From assembly GCF_013204855.1 (NCBI RefSeq), contig NZ_JABMKZ010000006.1:248001-312000 (forward strand): 64,000 bases of DNA, written 5' to 3'. Below are positions 33,603-42,476 of this stretch, piece by piece. Every line of letters begins with the position of its first letter. The stretch's first letter is position 1. This DNA comes from Paenibacillus alba. Its GTDB lineage: Bacteria; Bacillota; Bacilli; Paenibacillales; NBRC-103111. The notes under the pieces are model-generated. The model saw nothing but the letters and a program-made list of their open reading frames with translations. It did not search any database and was not told where the DNA came from. The position numbers were made by a program, and so were the translations under genes.

Positions 33603-34676
33603 ATGGCTATCTTATGGGTTAATCTGATTGTCGTTTATGTGGCATCTTTCTTCTCCAGATATTTGGGCAAACCAGTGACAATCGGCTCTGGACCACTAAT
33701 GATAAAGCCTAATAAATGGTTGGCTGCCATCGTTATGGCTACATTTGTTGTCATAGCAGGGCTGCGCAACAACATAGGCGATACGTTCTTTTATATGTAT
33801 GCCTACAAGCTCAATGATTTCACCTGGGAGCAGGTTCTGGCAGAAAAGGATATTGGCTTTGGCATCCTGCAAATGATTTTGAAATCATTTACGGCGAATC
33901 CGCAATTGTTAATCTTCTTAACTGCACTAGTGACCAATGTGCTCATTGTCTATGTGTTCTACAAGTATTCAAAGCTATTTGAGATGAGTATCTATGTCTA
34001 TATCACATCGGGGCTGTACATTGTTTCGATGAACGGCGTTCGCCAGTTTCTGGCATCTGCCCTTGTATTTGCGGCTACCAAGTATTTATTCTCTGGAAGC
34101 TGGCAAAAGTACTTTCTCGTAGTTGCCTTCGCTTCTACTTTTCATGAGAGTGCTCTAATCCTTATTCCTATCTATTTCATTGTTCGAAGAAAGGCATGGG
34201 CAGCCTCGACGTTCGTACTCCTATTCATGGCGGTCATCTTAATTCTGGGATATAACGTGTTGTCGGATGCCATATTCTCAGCTATCGCGGATACGCATTA
34301 CAGTGAGTACAAGAACTTTCAGGAAGGCGGAGCTAATGTCATTCGCGTAGCCGTGAGCGCTGTCCCTCTCGTGTTTGCTTATTTGGGAAGACATAAACTC
34401 AGAGCGTTATTTCCGCAAAGCGATTACATCGTGAATATGTCCTTGCTGAATTTTGTGATCATGGCTGTGGCTACGCAGAATTGGATTTTCGCGAGGTTCA
34501 CGATCTACTTCGGCTTATATAATGTCATTCTCATGTCATGGGTCATTAGCTTATTTGTCAGAAGAGAGCAGAAACTGATTTACTACGCGATTCTTGCTTT
34601 TTATTTCGTGTATTTCTACTACGAGAACGTAGTGACCTTGCATATTTTTTATAATAGCGATTACTTAAGGTTCTAA
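33603..34676 (+). CDS. epsG: EpsG-family EPS polymerase-like membrane protein
   Basis: A 357-residue polytopic protein with about 8-10 hydrophobic segments. It carries the EpsG-family core: VIAGLRNNIGDTFFYMYAY, GIVSMNGVRQFLA-like sequence (YIVSMNGVRQFLASAL), and FHESALILIPIYF. EpsG proteins are thought to act as the Wzy-type polymerase. It is the only polymerase candidate in the window. Confidence 0.85.
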   Translation: MAILWVNLIVVYVASFFSRYLGKPVTIGSGPLMIKPNKWLAAIVMATFVVIAGLRNNIGDTFFYMYAYKLNDFTWEQVLAEKDIGFGILQMILKSFTANPQLLIFLTALVTNVLIVYVFYKYSKLFEMSIYVYITSGLYIVSMNGVRQFLASALVFAATKYLFSGSWQKYFLVVAFASTFHESALILIPIYFIVRRKAWAASTFVLLFMAVILILGYNVLSDAIFSAIADTHYSEYKNFQEGGANVIRVAVSAVPLVFAYLGRHKLRALFPQSDYIVNMSLLNFVIMAVATQNWIFARFTIYFGLYNVILMSWVISLFVRREQKLIYYAILAFYFVYFYYENVVTLHIFYNSDYLRF

Positions 34677-34695
34677 TAATGGATAGGGGGTATAG

Positions 34696-35742
34696 ATGAT
34701 GGCAGTCCTTGTTACTGGTGGTGCTGGTTATATAGGGAGTCATACCTGTTTGGAATTATTAAATGCAGGATATGAGATCGTGGTTGTAGACAATCTTGCC
34801 AACAGCAGTATGGAATCGCTAAGACGGGTGAAGGAATTAACGGGGAAGGATTTCACCTTCTATGAGACAGATCTCTTGGACCGAGAGGCAATGGAAATCA
34901 TTTTTGAGCAAAATGAGATAGACGCAGTCATTCATCTGGCTGGTTTCAAAGCCGTAGGGGAATCGGTTCGGCTCCCGCTTCGCTACTACCATAATAATAT
35001 TACGGGCACGCTCGTACTCTGCCAGTTAATGCAGGAATATGCGGTTAAGGCAATCGTATTCAGCTCATCCGCTACGGTGTATGGCATGTCGGACAGCGTG
35101 CCGATTTCTGAAGATTTCCCGCTTAGCGCAACGAACGCTTATGGGAGAACGAAGCTAATGATCGAAGAGATCATGACCGATCTGTATGCTTCAGATAGGG
35201 AATGGAGTATTGCGCTGCTGCGTTATTTTAACCCAATTGGTGCTCACAGCAGTGGCAAGCTAGGTGAGGACCCGAGTGGAAAACCGAATAATCTGATGCC
35301 TTATATTACGCAAGTGGCCGTAGGCGAGTTAACGGAGCTGCACATTTACGGAAGCGATTATCCGACACTGGACGGCACGGGGGTAAGGGATTATATCCAT
35401 GTTGTGGATCTGGCTAGAGGGCACTTGAAAGCACTGGAGAAGGTGCTGTCATCTACGGGCGTAGAAGCGTACAACCTAGGGACTGGGCGTGGCTACAGCG
35501 TGATGGAAATGGTGATCTCCTTCGAAAAAGTAACCGGCCAGCATATTTCGTATCGGATGACGGACCGGCGGCCAGGAGATATCGGCATCTGTTATTCAGA
35601 CCCTTCCAAGGCGGCAAGAGAACTCGGCTGGGTTGCCCAGAAGGGCATTGAAGAGATGTGCGAGGATGCTTGGCGTTGGCAAGTGAATAATCCGCAAGGG
35701 TATAACAAGGAGAAGCCTCTGCTTCGCGCGGGAATATCCTAG
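34696..35742 (+). CDS. galE: UDP-glucose 4-epimerase
   Basis: A 348-residue SDR enzyme with VTGGAGYIGSHTCLELL (NAD binding), VFSSSATVYG, the catalytic YGRTK and LRYFNPIGAHSSG. It interconverts UDP-glucose and UDP-galactose. Two adjacent ATG codons (34696, 34699) follow GGGGG; either may be used. It follows the polymerase gene by 19 bp. With galU it supplies nucleotide sugars to the operon. Confidence 0.95.
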   Translation: MMAVLVTGGAGYIGSHTCLELLNAGYEIVVVDNLANSSMESLRRVKELTGKDFTFYETDLLDREAMEIIFEQNEIDAVIHLAGFKAVGESVRLPLRYYHNNITGTLVLCQLMQEYAVKAIVFSSSATVYGMSDSVPISEDFPLSATNAYGRTKLMIEEIMTDLYASDREWSIALLRYFNPIGAHSSGKLGEDPSGKPNNLMPYITQVAVGELTELHIYGSDYPTLDGTGVRDYIHVVDLARGHLKALEKVLSSTGVEAYNLGTGRGYSVMEMVISFEKVTGQHISYRMTDRRPGDIGICYSDPSKAARELGWVAQKGIEEMCEDAWRWQVNNPQGYNKEKPLLRAGIS

Positions 35743-35797
35743 CAGTGATCCTGTAGACACCACACATACATTATTAATAGATAAAGAGGTCTTATTC

Positions 35798-35959
35798 ATG
35801 GATATATCTGCATTGACAAGTCAACAGATGAGAGAAATTGTCATCGACGTCTACAGGATCGGTAAGGAATCGGAACATCTGAAGGCCAATGAGCTCATTG
35901 AAGAAATAAAAAGGCAGATTATGTTGGTCCTGAGGGAGGAAGTGACTTGTCAATCCTAA
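35798..35959 (+). CDS. Small EPS-operon protein, 53 residues, unknown function
   Basis: This short gene begins MDISALTSQQMREIVIDVYR and is predicted to be almost wholly helical and amphipathic (heptad-like EHLKANELIEEIKRQIMLVL), ending EEVTCQS. AGAGG lies about 9 nt before the ATG. Its last 13 bp overlap the TTG start of the next gene, and its own 3' end carries that gene's GGAGG, a typical coupling arrangement. It may be a small partner or regulator of the neighbouring enzyme. No family recognised. Confidence 0.65.
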   Translation: MDISALTSQQMREIVIDVYRIGKESEHLKANELIEEIKRQIMLVLREEVTCQS

Positions 35960-36912
35960 ACAGCAAATCTATGCGGAAATTCTCGAATTTGCTGTCTTTG
36001 ATGCAGAAGGGAATGGTTGCTCAAATTTGGTCAATTAAGGTTTTCCAATCCGAACATATGATTTCGACTTTCTGTATGGAGACCAATTTGGATACGCCCT
36101 CTCTGCAAGCATCCGATGTTCGTGATGTGCAAGCCGAATTTGTAGCGGACCCTTTTATCATCACATATAAGCAGAAATTTTACTTGTTTTTTGAAGTCTT
36201 TAATAAGGGCTCGGCACGGGGGGAAATTGGTTTAGCGATCAGTGATGACGGAGCGAAGTGGGAATATCAGCGAATTGTGCTGCGTGAAAGCTTTCATCTG
36301 TCGTACCCGCAGGTGTTTGTCATCGGGGATGACGTCTATATGCTGCCGGAGACCTCAGGAGCTGGGCGTGTATTGTTATACAAGGCGAAGCAATTTCCAT
36401 TCCAATGGGAAGTCGTTTCGGTGTTATTTGAAGGAAACTTCCTGGATCCTTCCATTGTGAAGCATGAAGACAAGTGGTGGATATTTGCCGGCTCCGAAGG
36501 AGGCAACCTTCATTTATTCCACGCAGACCAGTTATTGGGTCCATGGATGGAGCATCCTCATAATCCTATCATTACGAATGACAAAAGGATTACAAGACCT
36601 GGAGGACGCCTCGTCGCAATGGGAAGTCAACTGTACCGCTATACCCAAGATGGTTCCCAATATTACGGAAATTCTGTGCGCGTGTTCAAAGTACATACAC
36701 TTTCTGAATTTGAGTATACGGATGAGGAAGTGTCGCTCGTGCTGCGAGGCACGAATAAAGAGCGAGACTGGCGGAAAGACGGCATGCACCATATTGACCA
36801 GCTCATGATTAGCGATACGCAGTGGCTGGTAGCGGTAGATGGCCAGAGGACGAAAAGGTGGAACTATTTTGCATGGAAGCTGGATCGGATTAAATCACGG
36901 ATGTTTAGTTAA
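35947..36912 (+). CDS. Five-bladed propeller-like protein, GINT1-N/GH43-like fold
   Basis: A 321-residue protein with repeated beta-propeller blades. Typical motifs are VADPFIITYKQKFYLFFE, GEIGLAISDDGAKWEYQ, LSYPQVFVIGDDVYMLPETS and NFLDPSIVKHEDKWWIF. These match the N-terminal propeller domain associated with some glycosyltransferases and formyltransferase-like proteins in EPS clusters. The start is TTG 35947 with GGAGG upstream. The role is unknown: it may bind or modify sugars. Some GH43-like active-site acids appear present, but catalysis cannot be claimed. Confidence 0.75.
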   Translation: MSILNSKSMRKFSNLLSLMQKGMVAQIWSIKVFQSEHMISTFCMETNLDTPSLQASDVRDVQAEFVADPFIITYKQKFYLFFEVFNKGSARGEIGLAISDDGAKWEYQRIVLRESFHLSYPQVFVIGDDVYMLPETSGAGRVLLYKAKQFPFQWEVVSVLFEGNFLDPSIVKHEDKWWIFAGSEGGNLHLFHADQLLGPWMEHPHNPIITNDKRITRPGGRLVAMGSQLYRYTQDGSQYYGNSVRVFKVHTLSEFEYTDEEVSLVLRGTNKERDWRKDGMHHIDQLMISDTQWLVAVDGQRTKRWNYFAWKLDRIKSRMFS

Positions 36913-36934
36913 GATCAGTAGGAGAAGATAGCAT

Positions 36935-37531
36935 ATGAAGCGATTATTTGATTTATTGGCAGCGATTCCTTGCTTTGTTTTATTTCTCCCGATCATCGGG
37001 ATTGTCGCGGTTCTCGTAAGATTCAAGCTGGGAGCTCCTGTGATCTTCAAGCAGCAGAGACCTGGATTGCATGGGAAACCGATTCAACTGTATAAGTTTC
37101 GTACCATGACGGATGAACGCGATGACGCGGGGAAATTGCTTCCGGATTCCGTTAGATTAACCTCATTTGGCAAATTGCTAAGGAAGTATAGTCTGGATGA
37201 ACTCCTGCAATTGGTTAATGTGATTCAAGGGGATTTGAGCTTGGTAGGGCCAAGACCGCTATTAATGGATTATTTGCCGCTTTATTCAGAGGAACAAGCC
37301 AAACGGCATCTGGTTCGGCCGGGCATTACCGGATGGGCCCAAGTCAACGGCAGAAACCAAATCTCCTGGGAAGATAAATTTAAGCTGGATGTCTGGTACG
37401 TGGAGAATCAAAGTTTTCTTCTTGATATGAAAATCCTCGCATTAACCGTTGTGAAGGTTCTGAAGTCCGATGGGATCAGTCATGGCAATCATGTAACGAT
37501 GGAGAAATTCTCGGGTTCGAACCTCTCATGA
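36935..37531 (+). CDS. epsL: Initiating sugar-phosphate transferase, EpsL-like
   Basis: A 198-residue short-form phosphoglycosyltransferase: an N-terminal membrane helix ([21 protein letters not shown]), [20 protein letters not shown], the DE-type catalytic pair near [16 protein letters not shown] and [13 protein letters not shown]. It transfers a sugar phosphate from a UDP-sugar to undecaprenyl phosphate and starts repeat-unit assembly. EpsC, EpsN and EpsM products suggest the donor is a modified UDP-diNAc-type sugar. It is the only initiating enzyme in the window. Confidence 0.93.
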   Translation: MKRLFDLLAAIPCFVLFLPIIGIVAVLVRFKLGAPVIFKQQRPGLHGKPIQLYKFRTMTDERDDAGKLLPDSVRLTSFGKLLRKYSLDELLQLVNVIQGDLSLVGPRPLLMDYLPLYSEEQAKRHLVRPGITGWAQVNGRNQISWEDKFKLDVWYVENQSFLLDMKILALTVVKVLKSDGISHGNHVTMEKFSGSNLS

Positions 37532-37546
37532 AGGTTGTGATACATA

Positions 37547-38179
37547 ATGGATCTTGCCCTCATAGGTGAAGGCGGTCATAGCAAAGTAATCAAGGATTTA
37601 ATCGGATCGAAGCAAGGGTACACGGTCAGGGCTATCTTGGATGACAAGTATGAACAATTACAACTCGTTGGCGACGTCTACCGAGGTCCTATATCCTCCG
37701 CACATGATCTGGCAGATCAGATCAGCTCGCTCAAATTTGTGATTGGAATCGGCAGCAATCAAATTCGCAAGACCATTGCAGATCGACTTGGTTTAACCAG
37801 CGAAAGCTATGTGACTCTCATTCATGATTCTGCCATCGTTAGCGGAAGTGCTTCAATCGGAGTCGGGTCGGTGATCATGGCTTATACCATTGTCAATGCC
37901 GATGTAATCATAGGGGATCACGCTATCATTAATTCGGGCGCAATCGTTGAACACGACTCCTATGTCGGTGATTATGTCCACATCGCCCCAAAAGCCTTGC
38001 TGACAGGCGCTGTCGTTGCCCATGAAGGGGCTATGATCGGTGCAGGTGCAACGATTATTCCAGGAAAGAGGATGGGGGAGTGGGCGACTGTAGGAGCAGG
38101 TGCAACAGTCATCCATGATATTCCAGCTTATCGTACAGCAGTAGGCACGCCTGCACGGATGATTGCTAAGTCTTCATAG
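37547..38179 (+). CDS. epsM: UDP-sugar N-acetyltransferase, EpsM/PglD family
   Basis: A 210-residue protein with an N-terminal nucleotide-sugar-binding domain (MDLALIGEGGHSKVIKDLI), then LbH hexapeptide repeats with the catalytic His in GAIVEHDSYVGDYVHIAPKA and GAGATVIHDIPAYRTAVGTP. In the bacillosamine-type route it acetylates the 4-amino sugar made by the aminotransferase. It sits between the initiating transferase and the aminotransferase, as in Bacillus eps. Confidence 0.92.
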   Translation: MDLALIGEGGHSKVIKDLIGSKQGYTVRAILDDKYEQLQLVGDVYRGPISSAHDLADQISSLKFVIGIGSNQIRKTIADRLGLTSESYVTLIHDSAIVSGSASIGVGSVIMAYTIVNADVIIGDHAIINSGAIVEHDSYVGDYVHIAPKALLTGAVVAHEGAMIGAGATIIPGKRMGEWATVGAGATVIHDIPAYRTAVGTPARMIAKSS

Positions 38180-38242
38180 GAATCTGAGGGAACATGGCTA
38201 TTGATTTATATCACCAATTAGGAAGGCAGTGAAATTAATTCT

Positions 38243-39409
38243 ATGTCGCTACAAAATAAGAAAATATTTCTTTCTCCTCCACACATGAGCGGGAATGAAA
38301 TGACATATATCCAGGATGCTTTTGATACAAATTGGATCGCGCCGCTGGGTCCGCATGTGGACGCTTTTGAGAAGGAGCTTGCTGCCTATGTAGGCGTTAA
38401 GGATGCCGCGGCAGTCAGCTCAGGGACAGCGGCCATTCATCTCGCTTTGCAGCTGCTGGATGTGAAAGCAGGCGATACGGTTTTCTGCTCAAGCCTTACC
38501 TTTGTAGCCAGCGCAAACCCAATTGTCTATTGCGGAGCAAGGCCTGTCTTTATTGATTCTGAGCCGGAGACATGGAATATGTCGCCACAGGCTCTGGAGC
38601 GCGCACTGCTTGACGCGAGGCGCGCGGGGCAATTGCCCAAAGCCGTTATCGTCGTCAATCTCTATGGCCAAAGTGCTAAAATGGACGAAATTGTTCAGTT
38701 GTGCGATGACTTTGATATTCCGATTATCGAGGATGCGGCTGAATCCTTGGGTTCCACCTATCGCGGCAAAGCAAGCGGCTCCTTTGGCCGATTTGGCGTG
38801 TATTCCTTTAACGGGAACAAAATCATATCCACGTCAGGCGGCGGCATGCTGGTGTCTAATGATATGGAACAGCTAAAGAGAGCTCGTTTTTTAGCTACAC
38901 AAGCAAGAGATCAAGCTGCCCACTACCAGCACAGCCAATTGGGCTTTAATTACCGGCTGAGTAATGTGCTGGCAGGCATTGGCAGAGCTCAATTAGAGGT
39001 GCTGAATGAGCGTGTTCAAGCTAGAAGATTGATTTTTGACAGGTATCAAGAAGCGTTGTCCTCTGTACCTGGCATTCATTTCATGCCGGAACTAGCCAAT
39101 TCCCGTTCGAATCGTTGGCTCACCGTCTTAACCATAGACGAGCAAGAAGCGGGGGCTAGCGTGCAGGAAGTGTTCGCAGCCTTGACGGCACAAAACATTG
39201 AAGCTCGTCCGGTATGGAAGCCGCTTCATCTGCAGCCGCTGTTTGAAGGAGCCGTATTTTATCCGCATCAGGACAAGGAAATGGTATCTGAACAATTGTT
39301 TCATAAAGGTTTATGTCTGCCTTCCGGATCTCAAATGACAGAAGATGACCAGACCAGGGTAATCTCGTGTGTGAAGAAATCAATCCTGCAAACGATTCAT
39401 TCCAGTTAA
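38243..39409 (+). CDS. epsN: DegT-family sugar aminotransferase, EpsN-like
   Basis: A 388-residue PLP enzyme. Key segments are [44 protein letters not shown] and the PLP lysine in [16 protein letters not shown]. It would transaminate the UDP-4-keto sugar from EpsC, usually with glutamate as amino donor. It lies 63 bp after epsM and overlaps the frame upstream of glmS. Confidence 0.93.
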   Translation: MSLQNKKIFLSPPHMSGNEMTYIQDAFDTNWIAPLGPHVDAFEKELAAYVGVKDAAAVSSGTAAIHLALQLLDVKAGDTVFCSSLTFVASANPIVYCGARPVFIDSEPETWNMSPQALERALLDARRAGQLPKAVIVVNLYGQSAKMDEIVQLCDDFDIPIIEDAAESLGSTYRGKASGSFGRFGVYSFNGNKIISTSGGGMLVSNDMEQLKRARFLATQARDQAAHYQHSQLGFNYRLSNVLAGIGRAQLEVLNERVQARRLIFDRYQEALSSVPGIHFMPELANSRSNRWLTVLTIDEQEAGASVQEVFAALTAQNIEARPVWKPLHLQPLFEGAVFYPHQDKEMVSEQLFHKGLCLPSGSQMTEDDQTRVISCVKKSILQTIHSS

Positions 39410-39435
39410 CTACTATACAGGAGGTATCATTAGCC

Positions 39436-41238
39436 ATGTGCGGAATTGTCGGATACATCGGTAATCAAGATGCGAAGGAAATTTTAGTGAAAGGGCTGGA
39501 GAAGCTTGAATACAGAGGTTATGACTCATCAGGGATCGCCCTGTTAAACGACAGTGGACTGCATGTCTACAAAGAACAGGGCCGCATTGCTGCCCTTCGC
39601 GAGGCAATCGATGAGCAGGAGCAGGCGACAGTAGGAATCGGTCACACCCGATGGGCCACGCACGGGAAGCCAAGTCGGAGAAATGCTCATCCTCATCTTA
39701 GCAACAGCGGGCGATTTACGGTTGTGCATAACGGAGTGATCGAAAACTATGAAGAGCTTAGAACACAATACTTGCTGGGAACACCTTTCGCTAGTGAAAC
39801 GGATACAGAAGTTATTGTGCAATTGCTGGATAAATGGGTGGACAGTGGATTAGCTGTGGAGGAGGCTTTCAGGCAGCTGCTCTTGGAGATCAAAGGTTCC
39901 TATGCCGTTGCCTTATTAGACAATCAAGATTTGGAAACGATCTATGTGGGGAAAAATAAGAGCCCGCTGCTGATCGGACTCGGTCCAGATTTCCATGTTA
40001 TTGCTAGTGATGCTATGGCCATGCTGCAAGTAACGAATCAATTTGTCGAATTGATGGATGAGGAAATCGTCATTCTGCGGCAGAACTTCAAAAGGATTCA
40101 AAACTTGAACGGTGAGGTCATTCAGCGCAGACCTTTTCACGTCAAGCTGAATGCCAGCGATATAGAAAAAGGGCCTTACCCGCACTATATGCTGAAGGAA
40201 ATCGACGAACAGCCGGTCGTTATTCGCAAGGTTATTTCCAAATATCAAGATGCTGCTGGGGAATTGGTTATTGATAGCAAGATTCGCACGTGCATGAAGA
40301 AAGCTGATCGGATCTATATTATTGCTTGTGGTACAAGCTACCACGCTGGATTAGCGGGGAAGCAGCTCATTGAGCGTATAGCGGATATACCCGTTGAAAC
40401 ACACATTGCCAGTGAATTCTTATATAACAGACCTATCCTGTCACCGAACCCGTTTTTTATCTTTATTTCGCAAAGTGGAGAAACAGCGGACATTCGAGGT
40501 GTGTTAGTCGATATCAAACAAATGGGCCACAGCTCTTTGACGATAACCAACGTTCCAGGTTCAACGCTATCTCGCGAAGCCACGTATACCTTATTGACGC
40601 ATGCCGGACCGGAGATAGCGGTAGCCTCCACGAAGGCTTATACAGCACAAATCGCTGTCCTAGCCATATTGGCATTCGATAGCGCACGTGCCAAGGGGAT
40701 TCAGATAGATGTGAACCCTGCGCATGAATTAAGTATTGCCGCGAATGCCATGGAAATTATGATTAATCACAAGGAAGTTATGGAAGAGATCGTTTGGCAA
40801 TATTTAAATGATTCGCACAACTGCTTTTTTATCGGTCGGGGTGTGGACTACTATGCTTGTTTGGAAGGCGCGCTCAAGCTGAAGGAGATTTCTTATATTC
40901 AAGCAGAAGGGTTTCCGGGCGGAGAGCTGAAGCACGGTACGATTGCGTTGATTGAGGAAGGTACTCCGGTGATTGCACTCCTGACGCAAGCTCATGTTAG
41001 AGCTAATCTTCGCAGCAATGTTCAGGAGGTCAAAGCACGCGGCGCGCATGTCTGCATGATTAGCATCGAAGGGATAGCGGAGAAAGAAGATCATGTTATT
41101 TTGCCTGCCGTCCATGAATGGCTAACACCGCTTGTTTCTGTCATTCCGTTCCAGCTCATTGCTTATTATGCTGCGCTATATCGAGGGTGCGATATTGATA
41201 AACCCAGAAATCTTGCCAAGAGTGTCACTGTGGAGTGA
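39436..41238 (+). CDS. glmS: Glucosamine-fructose-6-phosphate aminotransferase (isomerizing)
   Basis: A 600-residue enzyme starting MCGIVGYIG, where Cys2 becomes the N-terminal nucleophile of the glutaminase domain. [12 protein letters not shown] and SETDTEVI follow, then two SIS domains ([21 protein letters not shown]) and the C-terminal AKSVTVE. ATG 39436 follows AGGAGG; the longer frame from 39367 would bury Cys2 and is rejected. It supplies glucosamine-6-phosphate for UDP-GlcNAc. No glmS ribozyme fits in the 26-bp gap, so this is probably an operon-specific second copy. Confidence 0.93.
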   Translation: MCGIVGYIGNQDAKEILVKGLEKLEYRGYDSSGIALLNDSGLHVYKEQGRIAALREAIDEQEQATVGIGHTRWATHGKPSRRNAHPHLSNSGRFTVVHNGVIENYEELRTQYLLGTPFASETDTEVIVQLLDKWVDSGLAVEEAFRQLLLEIKGSYAVALLDNQDLETIYVGKNKSPLLIGLGPDFHVIASDAMAMLQVTNQFVELMDEEIVILRQNFKRIQNLNGEVIQRRPFHVKLNASDIEKGPYPHYMLKEIDEQPVVIRKVISKYQDAAGELVIDSKIRTCMKKADRIYIIACGTSYHAGLAGKQLIERIADIPVETHIASEFLYNRPILSPNPFFIFISQSGETADIRGVLVDIKQMGHSSLTITNVPGSTLSREATYTLLTHAGPEIAVASTKAYTAQIAVLAILAFDSARAKGIQIDVNPAHELSIAANAMEIMINHKEVMEEIVWQYLNDSHNCFFIGRGVDYYACLEGALKLKEISYIQAEGFPGGELKHGTIALIEEGTPVIALLTQAHVRANLRSNVQEVKARGAHVCMISIEGIAEKEDHVILPAVHEWLTPLVSVIPFQLIAYYAALYRGCDIDKPRNLAKSVTVE

Positions 41239-41246
41239 TGGAGACC

Positions 41247-41597
41247 ATGATCGGACAAAACATTTCAAGCATTCGCAAACAAAGGGGCTATACGTTGTCC
41301 GAGCTTTCCGAGCGGACGGGGATCTCTAAATCCTATTTAAGCAATATTGAACGCAATCTGAAACAGAACCCGTCCATCCATGTCATGGAAAGAATTGCTT
41401 TGGTTCTGAAGGTAGATTTGAAAACGCTGTTAAAAATAGCCGTAGATGTGGACACCAATCCCCAGCTGGATCAAGAGTGGATCGATTTTGTTTTTTACTT
41501 GAAACAATCAGGCATAGCCAAGGAACGCATCCATGAATTTAAAATTTTAATTGATTTTATGAAATGGCACGATGATAAAACGATGAATAAGCAGTAA
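41247..41597 (+). CDS. SinR/SlrR-like HTH regulator (paralogue)
   Basis: A 116-residue protein: an N-terminal XRE helix-turn-helix (GYTLSELSERTGISKSYLSN) and a C-terminal SinI/SinR-type dimerisation segment (LDQEWIDFVFYLKQSG, then FKILIDFMKWHD). The related regulator follows 140 bp downstream. It overlaps the end of glmS, so it is probably transcribed with the EPS operon and could form feedback, like SlrR in Bacillus. The start is uncertain (GTG 41235, ATG 41238 or ATG 41247); 41247 matches SinR in length and has GGAG 11 nt upstream. Confidence 0.85.
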   Translation: MIGQNISSIRKQRGYTLSELSERTGISKSYLSNIERNLKQNPSIHVMERIALVLKVDLKTLLKIAVDVDTNPQLDQEWIDFVFYLKQSGIAKERIHEFKILIDFMKWHDDKTMNKQ

Positions 41598-41645
41598 TCC
41601 ATTAACGGCGTTGACCCAAAGAACCTTTTTTTTGGTAAAATGCCG

Positions 41646-41680
41646 TTCTTAATAACAAACAAATTTGTTCGTTGTAAGAA
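41646..41680. promoter_or_regulatory. 35-bp imperfect palindrome at the sinR promoter
   Basis: TTCTTA and TAAGAA end a long dyad centred on ACAAATTTGT. A SinR-like half-site GTTCTTA overlaps the left end and AAAGAAC lies further upstream (41618-41624). The promoter elements TTGTTC (41665) and TATACT (41688), spaced 17 bp, partly overlap it. Autoregulation is likely by inference. Confidence 0.5.
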
Positions 41681-41693
41681 ATTCTGCTATACT
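41665..41693 (+). promoter_or_regulatory. Candidate promoter of the sinR gene
   Basis: TTGTTC and TATACT separated by 17 bp, 45 bp before the ATG at 41738. The -35 match is weak. Confidence 0.45.
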
Positions 41694-41737
41694 AACAACA
41701 AGAGCAACTATAACTTCACGAAGAGGGAAGATCCGAA

Positions 41738-42079
41738 ATGATTGGTAAACGAGTGCAACAATTGCGGAAAGAGAAAGGCCTGTCCCTGACAGAACTGGCA
41801 GAGCGCGCTGGCGTGGCGAAGTCATATATTAGCAGCTTGGAACGGGATATTCAGAAGAATCCGTCGATTCAATTTCTTGAGAAAATTGCAGCTGTACTAA
41901 AGGTGCCTGTTGACAGGTTAATTGATGATCAGGAAGAAATGGCTCCAAACGACGGTGAGCTGGATCAGGAATGGTATGAGATCATTAAGGAAGCCATGAC
42001 TTCTGGGGTTGACAAACAGCAGTTCCGGGAATTTTTAGATTTTAATAAATGGAGAATGAAACGTCCGAACGATGAGTAG
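41738..42079 (+). CDS. sinR: SinR-type biofilm master repressor
   Basis: A 113-residue protein that follows Bacillus SinR along its length: MIGKRVQQLRKEKGLSLTEL, the recognition helix region VAKSYISSLERDIQKNPSIQ, and the C-terminal SinI-binding hook LDQEWYEIIKEAMTSG with FREFLDFNKW. SinR represses eps and matrix operons by binding GTTCTYT sites, and such sites occur at both EPS promoters and the lasso promoter here. GAGGGAAG precedes the ATG. A SinI-like gene lies convergently 21 bp downstream. Confidence 0.93.
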   Translation: MIGKRVQQLRKEKGLSLTELAERAGVAKSYISSLERDIQKNPSIQFLEKIAAVLKVPVDRLIDDQEEMAPNDGELDQEWYEIIKEAMTSGVDKQQFREFLDFNKWRMKRPNDE

Positions 42080-42100
42080 TATTGCGTTTGTTTGTGAATT

Positions 42101-42280
42101 CTACGAGGACGTGCAGGTATTGTTTGCTGTTGTCAGGTGTGGATTTTTCATAGGTTGATAGGGGCTTCTTAGGAATGCGCGGATATCCTCCAACGTAAGA
42201 CCTAATTTACGTGCACTTATAATCAGATTCATCCACTCTGCATCAAACTCTTCGGTTTTCATCTGGTTTAACATACTCAT
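42101..42280 (-). CDS. sinI: SinI-type antirepressor, 59 residues
   Basis: The protein MSMLNQMKTEEFDAEWMNLI plus SARKLGLTLEDIRAFL matches the SinI dimerisation domain, in which FDxEW and the IR-x-FL helix pair with SinR. It has no DNA-binding domain. ATG 42280 was chosen because GGAGGGG lies 7 nt upstream; a longer frame from 42361 has no such site. It is convergent with sinR, unlike Bacillus, where sinI precedes sinR on the same strand. Two GATAC-type boxes lie upstream. Confidence 0.85.
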   Translation of the reverse strand: MSMLNQMKTEEFDAEWMNLIISARKLGLTLEDIRAFLRSPYQPMKNPHLTTANNTCTSS

Positions 42281-42308
42281 AGTTAACCCCTCCACAATCA
42301 TCCTATGT

Positions 42309-42323
42309 GATACAAATCGTATC
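42309..42323. promoter_or_regulatory. GATAC-type operator 1 (upstream of sinI)
   Basis: GATACAAATCGTATC has arms GATAC and GTATC with a 5-bp centre, 29 bp before the sinI ATG. Confidence 0.6.
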
Positions 42324-42379
42324 TTACTGCTTATTATTGCACGTTTTTTCCGTGAAATCAATCCTGAAAATATTAAAAT

Positions 42380-42394
42380 TATACAAAGTGTATC
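42380..42394. promoter_or_regulatory. GATAC-type operator 2 (upstream of sinI)
   Basis: TATACAAAGTGTATC matches the same pattern with one change in the first arm, between the divergent sinI and phosphoesterase genes. Confidence 0.5.
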
Positions 42395-42476
42395 AGGACT
42401 ATTGTAGATCCCTCGACAAATAACGCGTGAATACGGAAGATGACCCCAATAAACGAGAGAGGGGAGGGACTACCTT

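Noticed and set aside
39410..39435. glmS ribozyme upstream of the glmS copy
   Set aside because: Only 26 bp separate it from epsN, far too short for the ribozyme.
39367..39435. Upstream in-frame start for glmS
   Set aside because: It would place residues before the catalytic Cys, which must become N-terminal.
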